A DNA stretch of 10,837 nt from positions 1-10,837 of the forward strand of contig JBBDXA010000259.1 of NCBI GenBank assembly GCA_040902585.1, in the 5' to 3' direction. Of the stretch, positions 5,910-10,837 are shown piece after piece. A program made the translations under genes and the position numbers. The DNA comes from JBBDXA01 sp040902585. Its GTDB lineage: Bacteria; Planctomycetota; Phycisphaerae; Phycisphaerales; Phycisphaeraceae. The stretch's first letter is position 1. Each line of letters starts with the position of its first letter. The notes beneath the pieces are model-generated. The model saw only the letters and a program-made list of their open reading frames with translations, was not told where the DNA came from and made no database searches.

Positions 5910-8024
5910 ATGAAACCAATCCGCCGATTCGTCCTGATCCTCGCGATGTTGCTCGCCTACAGCGCGCCACTTCTCTTCGCCGCTGATGCGAAGGCCGCCG
6001 GCCGCCCCAACATCGTCTTCATCTTCACCGATGACCACTGCACGCAGTCGCTCTCGGCCTACGGCTCGAAGATCAACATCACGCCCCACATGGACCGCAT
6101 CGCCAAGGACGGCATGCGCTTCGACTATTGCCTCGTCACCAACGCGCTCTGCGGTCCTTCGCGGGCCACCATCCAGACCGGCAAATACAGCCACGCCAAC
6201 GGCTTTTACCGCAACGGCAATCGCTTCGACGGCGCGCAGTGGACTTTCCCCAAGGCTTTGCAGAAGGCCGGCTACCAGACCGCGGTCATCGGCAAGTGGC
6301 ACCTCGAGAGTGACCCGCAGGGTTTTGATTACTGGGACATCCTCATCGGGCAGGGGCCTTACTACAACCCGCCCATGATTCAGAACGGCACGCGCGTGCA
6401 GCGCACCGGCTACACCACCGAGATCATCACGGACCTGACCCTGAAGTGGCTCAAGGAACAGCGCGCCAAGGACAAGCCGTTCATGCTGATGTACCAGCAC
6501 AAGGCCCCGCACCGCGAGTGGCAGCCGGGCCCGAAGTACCACGCGATGTTCAAGGACGAGAAGATTCCCGAGCCGGAGACACTGTTTGACGACTACGAAG
6601 GCCGGGCGAGTCCGGCCCGCAAGCAGGACATGACGATCGAAAAAACGATGACCGCGCTGGACCTGAAACTCGTCCCGCCGCGCAACCTTAATGAGGAGCA
6701 GCTTAAGGCCTGGCACGAAGCGTACGACGCCGAGAACGAAGCATTGAAGAAGGCGAACCTCACCGGCAAGGACCTGGTGCGCTGGCGGTATCAGCGTTAC
6801 GCGAAGGATTATCTCAAGTGCGTCGCAGCTGTGGACGACGGCATCGGCGAAGTGATGGGCTATCTCAAGGCGGCTGGCCTGGAGGAGAACACCATCGTGA
6901 TCTACACCACCGACAACGGCTGGTACATCGGCGAGCACGGCTGGTTCGACAAGCGATGGATGTATGAAGAATCACTCCGCGTCCCGCTGCTCGTGAAATG
7001 GCCCGGCACGGTGAAGCCCGGCAGCGTGAACAAGGACATGGTTTCCAACGTCGACTTCGCCGCGACCATGCTGGAAATGGCCGGCGCGGAAAACCCCGGC
7101 GACCTGCACGGCAAGAGCCTCGTGCCGATCTTGAAGGGCAACACGCCCGCCGACTGGCGCAAGACTTTTTACTACCACTACTACGAATTCCCCGGCGCGC
7201 ACAGCGTCGCCAAGCACTACGGCGTGCGCAGCGAGCGGCACAAGCTCATTCACTACTACACCGTCGGGTCCGGCGGCGTCGGTGGCGAGTGGGAACTCTT
7301 CGACCTGGAGAAAGACCCCGACGAAATGCGCAGCGTGTACGATGATCCGAACTACGACGTGATCAAGACGAACCTCAAGGTTGAACTCAAGCGGCTTCAG
7401 AAGGAACTGGGCGAAACGGAGCCGACGAAGGCGGTGCCGGGTGACCCGCAGCAGCGCGGGCCCGGCGCGGCGAGGCGTGAGTTCACGCCGGGCAAGCTGG
7501 AGCTTCAGTTTGCGCTGCATGCGGATAAGCCGGCCGCGCTGGACGGCAAGTCCACGGTGAAGCCGCCGAAGGATCGCGTTGATCTCTCGCAGCGTGCCCT
7601 GTCAGTCGGTGCGTGGGTGAAGCCCGCGGGCAACGGCGGCGTGATCATCGCCCAAGGCGGCGCGACCTACGGTTTCAGCCTGTATCTGAAGGATGGCAAG
7701 CCGGTCTTTGCCATTCGCGAGAACGATGAATTGATCGAAATCAAAGGTAAAGATGCGCTGCCCGCCGGCTGGTCGCATGTCGCCGCCTACATCGACAAGG
7801 ATGAATCGCTGCACCTGCTGGTTGCAGGCGCGGAAGTCGCGACAGGCAAAGGCAAGGGCATCACCTCCGCCCCGGCTGACAATATTTCCATCGGCGCGGA
7901 TACGGGTTCATTCGTCGGTGAGTACCCCGATGCGAATCACTTCAAAGGCGAACTGCGCGATGTGCGGTATTACCTGGGCGTGGTCGATGCGAAGACGTTG
8001 AAGGAGTGGATCGGGAAGCCATAA
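5910..8024 (+). CDS. Secreted sulfatase with C-terminal LamG-like domain
   Basis: Exported sulfatase of 704 residues. A signal peptide (about 1-25) precedes a sulfatase domain (about 31-495) with Asp41-Asp42 (TDDH), the formylglycine cysteine Cys81 in CGPSR (Arg85), GKWHLES, KAPHREW, and Asp335-Asn336 (TTDNG) with Lys348. The blocks IPEPETLFDDYEGR and QDMTIEKTM recall the N-acetylglucosamine-6-sulfatase or mucin-desulfating group, so a 6-O-sulfated GlcNAc substrate is plausible but unproven. After a Pro/Gly-rich linker (about 500-525), residues 525-704 form a LamG or concanavalin-like beta-sandwich (LSVGAWVKP, YGFSLYLKDGKP, WSHVAAYIDKD, FKGELRDVRYYLGV), probably a glycan-binding module. ATG 5910 has GGAG 8 nt upstream; upstream in-frame codons would translate the leader hairpin. 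It follows the first sulfatase by 109 nt. Its TAA stop lies in the end of the repeat element at 8021. Confidence 0.93.
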   Translation: MKPIRRFVLILAMLLAYSAPLLFAADAKAAGRPNIVFIFTDDHCTQSLSAYGSKINITPHMDRIAKDGMRFDYCLVTNALCGPSRATIQTGKYSHANGFYRNGNRFDGAQWTFPKALQKAGYQTAVIGKWHLESDPQGFDYWDILIGQGPYYNPPMIQNGTRVQRTGYTTEIITDLTLKWLKEQRAKDKPFMLMYQHKAPHREWQPGPKYHAMFKDEKIPEPETLFDDYEGRASPARKQDMTIEKTMTALDLKLVPPRNLNEEQLKAWHEAYDAENEALKKANLTGKDLVRWRYQRYAKDYLKCVAAVDDGIGEVMGYLKAAGLEENTIVIYTTDNGWYIGEHGWFDKRWMYEESLRVPLLVKWPGTVKPGSVNKDMVSNVDFAATMLEMAGAENPGDLHGKSLVPILKGNTPADWRKTFYYHYYEFPGAHSVAKHYGVRSERHKLIHYYTVGSGGVGGEWELFDLEKDPDEMRSVYDDPNYDVIKTNLKVELKRLQKELGETEPTKAVPGDPQQRGPGAARREFTPGKLELQFALHADKPAALDGKSTVKPPKDRVDLSQRALSVGAWVKPAGNGGVIIAQGGATYGFSLYLKDGKPVFAIRENDELIEIKGKDALPAGWSHVAAYIDKDESLHLLVAGAEVATGKGKGITSAPADNISIGADTGSFVGEYPDANHFKGELRDVRYYLGVVDAKTLKEWIGKP

Positions 8025-8190
8025 AGCCGCGACCGGTGGTCGCGGGCATCGGGGGGCGTTGGACCAACGCCTGCCCGATGAACGCACAGCATTCACCTTG
8101 CATCGGCATCGCGTTTTGCCTCGTCCGCCGGTTGATACTGATGATGTCCTCGGGGCACCGTTGAACCGCGACCAGCGGTCGCGGCTTTAT
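8021..8190. mobile_element. MITE-like element, 170 bp with 25-bp terminal inverted repeats
   Basis: The first 25 bases (8021-8045) and last 25 (8166-8190) are reverse complements at 24 of 25 positions. Both ends are ATAAAG/CTTTAT and both contain a hairpin with CCGCGACC and GGTCGCGG arms around 3 nt. A TA dinucleotide lies at each outer edge (8022-8023 and 8188-8189), compatible with a TA target duplication, though the terminal repeat makes the boundary ambiguous. The interior (120 nt) has no gene and includes a two-part hairpin at 8048-8080 (CATCGGG/CCCGATG outside, GCGTTG/CAACGC inside). The left end provides the stop codon of the upstream sulfatase. A non-autonomous transposon is the leading reading; a structured RNA or a large attenuator before the ThuA gene is the alternative. 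Confidence 0.55.
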
Positions 8191-8220
8191 GAAGGCAGAA
8201 CACCAGTAGGGAGTCTTTGG

Positions 8221-9165
8221 ATGAAACCCAGTCTTACCACACTGTTCGTCGCGTTGCTGGCATGCACGATGGCCATCGTCCCCGCCGAAGCGCAAGACGG
8301 CCCCGACGTCAAGCCGCGCAAACTCGTGATCATCGCGGGCAAGCCTTCGCATCCGCCGCGCATGCATGAGTTCAACGCGGGCTCATCGCTGCTGGTGAAA
8401 TGCCTCAAAGATGTGAAGGGCTTGAAGGTCGAGCTGGTCTTGAACGGCTGGCCGAAGGATGAAACCGTCTTCGAATGGGCGGACGCGGTCGTCTTCTACA
8501 TGGACGGCGGCCCGCGGCATGAAGCGGTGCAGGATGGCGGCAAGCGGCTCGCGCAGATCGATGCGTGGGTGAAGAAGGGCGTCGGCATCGGGTGCATGCA
8601 CTACGGCGTCGAGATCGTCCCCGCGCAAGCCGGCGATCAATTCAAGCGATGGATCGGCGGACACTACGAGCACATGTTCTCCTGCAATCCGATGTGGGAG
8701 CCGGCGTTTGAGAAGTTCCCGGAGCATCCGATCACACGCGGCGTGAAACCGTTTCAGATCAAGGATGAGTGGTACTTCAACATGCGCTTCGCCGACGGCT
8801 TCAGCGGCGACAAGGCGAGCACCGAGGGCGATGTGAAGTTCTGGCCGATCCTGGTGGCGAAGCCGAGCGAGAAGGTGCGCGGCGGGCCGTATGTCTATCC
8901 GCGCGGGCCGTATGAACACATTCAGAACGACAAGGGTCGCGCCGAGGCGATGATGTGGGCCATCGAGCGTAAGGACGGCGGCCGCGGCTTCGGTTTCACC
9001 GGCGGGCACTATCACGACAATTGGGGCGATGACAACTTCCGCAAGGTGGTGTTGAACGCGATGCTGTGGATCGCGAAGGTGGAGGTGCCGAAGGAAGGCG
9101 TCGAGTCGAAGGTGACGAAGGAGGATCTGGATGCGAATCTGGATCCGAAGGGGAAGAAAAACTGA
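8221..9165 (+). CDS. Exported ThuA-like domain protein (type 1 glutamine amidotransferase fold)
   Basis: A 314-residue protein of the ThuA-like family (trehalose-utilisation domain, class I glutamine amidotransferase fold). Visible family blocks are IIAGKPSHPPRMHEFNAG near residue 36, VVFYMDGGPRH, KKGVGIGCMHYGVE, HPITRGVKPFQIKDEWYFNMRF and GGRGFGFTGGHYHDNWG close to the C-terminus. The reaction of such planctomycete proteins is not established; a role in sugar breakdown is suggested by family name and sulfatase neighbours only. The N-terminus is an export signal, ending either at AEA before QDG or at Cys15, since LLAC fits a lipobox. ATG 8221 follows AGGGAG (8208-8213) by 7 nt; the longer in-frame reading from 8059 would translate the repeat element. 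Its end is convergent with the third sulfatase. Confidence 0.88.
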   Translation: MKPSLTTLFVALLACTMAIVPAEAQDGPDVKPRKLVIIAGKPSHPPRMHEFNAGSSLLVKCLKDVKGLKVELVLNGWPKDETVFEWADAVVFYMDGGPRHEAVQDGGKRLAQIDAWVKKGVGIGCMHYGVEIVPAQAGDQFKRWIGGHYEHMFSCNPMWEPAFEKFPEHPITRGVKPFQIKDEWYFNMRFADGFSGDKASTEGDVKFWPILVAKPSEKVRGGPYVYPRGPYEHIQNDKGRAEAMMWAIERKDGGRGFGFTGGHYHDNWGDDNFRKVVLNAMLWIAKVEVPKEGVESKVTKEDLDANLDPKGKKN

Positions 9166-9169
9166 AACC

Positions 9170-9267
9170 GGGTGCCATGGTCAAGCGGGTCGGCGCGCTT
9201 ACCCGTGCGAAGGTCGAGGGGGCTTCGCACGGGTAAGCTCGGCAGACCTCGCTTACCCATGGCACCC
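9170..9267. terminator. Large palindrome between convergent genes, containing hairpin copy 2
   Basis: Outer arms GGGTGCC (9170-9176) and GGCACCC (9261-9267) begin a long imperfect palindrome. Its centre is a perfect 15-bp stem, CTTACCCGTGCGAAG (9198-9212) against CTTCGCACGGGTAAG (9223-9237), around a 10-nt loop. It fills the 109-nt gap between the ThuA stop (9165) and the convergent sulfatase stop (9275), a natural place for a bidirectional terminator, though no T-run follows. The right arm alone is hairpin copy 2: stem 9231-9238/9251-9258 (8 of 8 pairs), loop 9239-9250 TCGGCAGACCTC, then ATGGCACCC. Repeat nature is clear; terminator function is inferred from position. Confidence 0.6.
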
Positions 9268-9274
9268 AACGCAA

Positions 9275-10684
9275 TCACTTCACGTTCTCATTCTCCAACT
9301 GCGACGGCGGCGGCACCAGCCCCTTGTTCTGCTCCTCCGCCAGCTTCACAAGCTTATCGACGATGCCCGATTGCTTCGCCGCGATGTTCCATTTCTCACC
9401 CGGATCGACGCCCATATCAAAAAGAATCGGCGGATCGTGTTTGACGACCGGGTCGCCGCCGTAGCCGGACTTCGTCGTGAAGTGCAGCTTGTGCGTGCGA
9501 TCGCGCACGGCCCAGAGTGTCACATCGCGGTAGTAGAAGAAGCGATCACGCGGGCTTTCCTTCACCTTGCCGGTGATGAAGGCGGAGAGGTCGTAGCCGT
9601 CGAGCTTGCGGTCGGCTGGAAGCTTCGCGCCGGCGAGCGCGGCCGAGGTCGGCAGCAGGTCGAGCGTGGAGCCGAGTTCGGAAGTGACGCGCCCGCCGGG
9701 GATGTGACCCGGGCCCCAGACGATGCCGGGCACGCGATGGCCACCTTCCCAGGAGCAGCCCTTGCCTTCAAAGAGCAGGCCCGCCGAGCCGCCGTGGTCG
9801 TTGTAGATCAGCCACGGGCCGTTGTCGCTGGTGAACCACACGATCGTGTTTTTCTCCAGTGCGTTGTCGCGCACCGCCTTGATCACTTCGCCCACGGTCC
9901 AGTCGATCTCCTCGATCACATTGCCGTACAGGCCGCGCAGGCTCTTGCCCTCGAACGCCTTCGACGTGAACAGCGGCACGTGCGGCAGGCTGTGCGCCAG
10001 GTAAATGAAGAACGGCTTGTCCTTGTTCTGTTTGATGAGCTTGACGGCTTCCTCCGCGTAACGCTTGGTGATCGTCGTCTGATCGGCGGGGCGCTCGATC
10101 TCCTTCTTATCGCGGATCAGCGGGACGTTCCAGTATTCGCTCTTGGGTTCCCAGAACGCGTCGCGGTTTTTGGGGCCCTTACTGCCGTCGCGGTCCATGT
10201 CGTTGGAGTAGGGGATGCCGAAGTAGGAATCGAAGCCATGCTCGGTGGGCAGGAACTGCGGGAGATGACCGAGGTGCCACTTGCCGACGCAGTGCGTCGC
10301 GTAGCCGCGCTCCTTCAAGACTTCGGCGATGGTGATTTCGTCATGAGGAAGTCCGCCCTTGGAGTTGGGGAAGAGCACGCGGCGTTTGTCGCTGGCCATG
10401 CCGATGCGCGGGGCGTATCGCCCTGTGAGCAGCGCGGCCCGGCTGGGCGTGCAGACACTCGCGGCCGAGTAGAAGTCCGTGAAACGCAGACCTTCGCGCG
10501 CCATCTGATCCAGGTGCGGCGTGCGGATGGAAGGATGCCCGTAGCAGCCCAGGTCGCCGTAGCCCATGTCATCCGTGAAGATGATGATGATGTTGGGCGG
10601 ACGGCCGGAATCGGCAGAGTTGGCGCGGTTCGGGAAATGAAGGATGAGCAGAGCGAGTAGACAAAGAAGAGTTGCGTGCCGCAT
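9275..10684 (-). CDS. Secreted arylsulfatase A-like sulfatase
   Basis: Exported sulfatase of 469 residues with a signal peptide (about 1-23, cleavage after ANS). Active-site residues visible: Asp38-Asp39 (FTDDMGYGDLGCYG), formylglycine cysteine Cys78 in CTPSR (Arg82), Lys135 and His137 (GKWHLGH), His231 and His235 (AHSLPHVPL), Asp287-Asn288 (SDNGP) and Lys308 in EGKGCSWEGGHRVP. SDNGP followed by GGSAGLL, GKG and a WEGG block matches arylsulfatase A and N-acetylgalactosamine-6-sulfatase relatives, so it cleaves sulfate esters; the exact sugar cannot be read from sequence. The length is ordinary for the family. ATG 10684 has AGGAGG 6 nt upstream; an earlier in-frame GTG (10717) lacks such a site and would put a basic stretch before the signal peptide. 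It is convergent with the ThuA gene, so its transcription is separate from the other two sulfatases. Confidence 0.95.
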   Translation of the reverse strand: MRHATLLCLLALLILHFPNRANSADSGRPPNIIIIFTDDMGYGDLGCYGHPSIRTPHLDQMAREGLRFTDFYSAASVCTPSRAALLTGRYAPRIGMASDKRRVLFPNSKGGLPHDEITIAEVLKERGYATHCVGKWHLGHLPQFLPTEHGFDSYFGIPYSNDMDRDGSKGPKNRDAFWEPKSEYWNVPLIRDKKEIERPADQTTITKRYAEEAVKLIKQNKDKPFFIYLAHSLPHVPLFTSKAFEGKSLRGLYGNVIEEIDWTVGEVIKAVRDNALEKNTIVWFTSDNGPWLIYNDHGGSAGLLFEGKGCSWEGGHRVPGIVWGPGHIPGGRVTSELGSTLDLLPTSAALAGAKLPADRKLDGYDLSAFITGKVKESPRDRFFYYRDVTLWAVRDRTHKLHFTTKSGYGGDPVVKHDPPILFDMGVDPGEKWNIAAKQSGIVDKLVKLAEEQNKGLVPPPSQLENENVK

Positions 10685-10690
10685 GGGAAT

Positions 10691-10721
10691 CCTCCTGCAC
10701 GGGATCGTGCGATGCATCGTA
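10691..10721 (-). promoter_or_regulatory. Start signals of the third sulfatase: AGGAGG site, palindrome, possible -10
   Basis: On the minus strand AGGAGG (10696-10691) is 6 nt before the ATG at 10684. Upstream is a perfect 10-bp palindrome CGATGCATCG (10710-10719) overlapping a possible -10 TACGAT (10721-10716), which would give a leader of about 25 nt. The -35 region is not convincing. A palindrome across the -10 could be an operator. The ribosome site is firm, the rest weak. Confidence 0.45.
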
Positions 10722-10758
10722 ACGAATCATGGCGGAATTGTTGCCCGTTGTCTTTGCC

Positions 10759-10817
10759 GGAGGTCTGCGGGCGTTCGCACGGGTCTGCTCGGCAGACCTC
10801 GCCGACCCGTGGCACCC
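10759..10817. repeat. Hairpin repeat, copy 3
   Basis: Stem 10781-10788/10801-10808 (7 of 8 pairs) encloses loop 10789-10800, TCGGCAGACCTC, followed by GTGGCACCC (10809-10817). TTCGCAC (10774-10780) precedes the stem exactly as in copy 2. An alternative fold pairs AGGTCTGC (10761-10768) with GCAGACCT (10792-10799). It lies in the 153-nt stretch upstream of the third sulfatase. The last 20 bases of the window hold nothing I can identify. Confidence 0.7.
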
Positions 10818-10837
10818 AATTACGCGGGTTGCTCGAC

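Noticed and set aside
5502..6938. A 478-codon minus-strand open frame spanning the end of sulfatase 1 and the start of sulfatase 2
   Set aside because: It crosses the heptamer repeat, translating it to Phe/His/Leu runs, and opposes two well-supported genes.
8059..8220. N-terminal extension of the ThuA protein by 54 residues
   Set aside because: It would translate the 8021-8190 element and bury the signal peptide; ATG 8221 has AGGGAG at 7 nt.
9170..9267. tRNA or small structured RNA gene in the palindrome
   Set aside because: The fold is a single long foldback with no cloverleaf or conserved tRNA bases; repeat copies elsewhere explain it better.
9131..10660. A 509-codon plus-strand open frame opposite the third sulfatase
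   Set aside because: It begins inside the ThuA coding region, runs through the palindrome at 9170-9267 and mirrors a sulfatase with all active-site residues.

Overview
The window looks like a piece of a planctomycete chromosome, possibly from the Phycisphaerae or a related uncultured lineage. The grounds are GC-rich coding sequence, three secreted formylglycine-type sulfatases in one stretch, a ThuA-domain protein of the type common in planctomycetes, and intergenic gaps full of palindromic repeats. The phylum is an inference from protein character; no rRNA or other taxonomic marker is present.

Layout. At 60-1010 (minus) lies pyrF, orotidine 5'-phosphate decarboxylase. It is divergent from polA at 1161-4088 (plus), a complete three-activity DNA polymerase I. 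The gap between them holds a nearly perfect inverted repeat built from GTGAC octamers. After polA come three plus-strand genes for exported proteins: an N-sulfoglucosamine sulfohydrolase-like sulfatase (4292-5800), a sulfatase with a C-terminal LamG-like domain (5910-8024) and a ThuA-like protein (8221-9165). A convergent gene, an arylsulfatase A-like sulfatase (9275-10684, minus), closes the cluster. pyrF and polA are housekeeping genes; the rest is an accessory sulfated-glycan block. All three sulfatases keep the Cys of the C-x-[P/A]-x-R signature, so they need a formylglycine-generating or anaerobic maturase encoded elsewhere. No glycoside hydrolase, lyase, transporter or regulator lies inside the window, so a heparan- or mucin-like substrate is only suggested.

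The most unusual content is non-coding. (1) A family of hairpins has a nearly invariant 12-nt loop (TCGGCRGACCTC), while the 8-bp stems flanking it change on both sides so that pairing is kept. Four copies lie at 1-37, 4103-4130 (opposite orientation), 9231-9267 and 10781-10817; the copies at 4103 and 9231 sit inside larger palindromes. (2) A 170-bp element at 8021-8190 has 25-bp terminal inverted repeats (24/25 matching), each itself a hairpin, and looks like a MITE; its left end supplies the stop codon of the upstream sulfatase. (3) A 7-bp tandem repeat and a perfect 9-bp hairpin lie just before the second sulfatase.

Translation signals are also notable. pyrF has its Shine-Dalgarno sequence at ideal distance from an ATC rather than an ATG. 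polA appears leaderless, with TATAAT ending 6 nt before its ATG. The first sulfatase starts at TTG behind a strong GGAGG. I found no tRNA, rRNA, CRISPR array or transposase gene.
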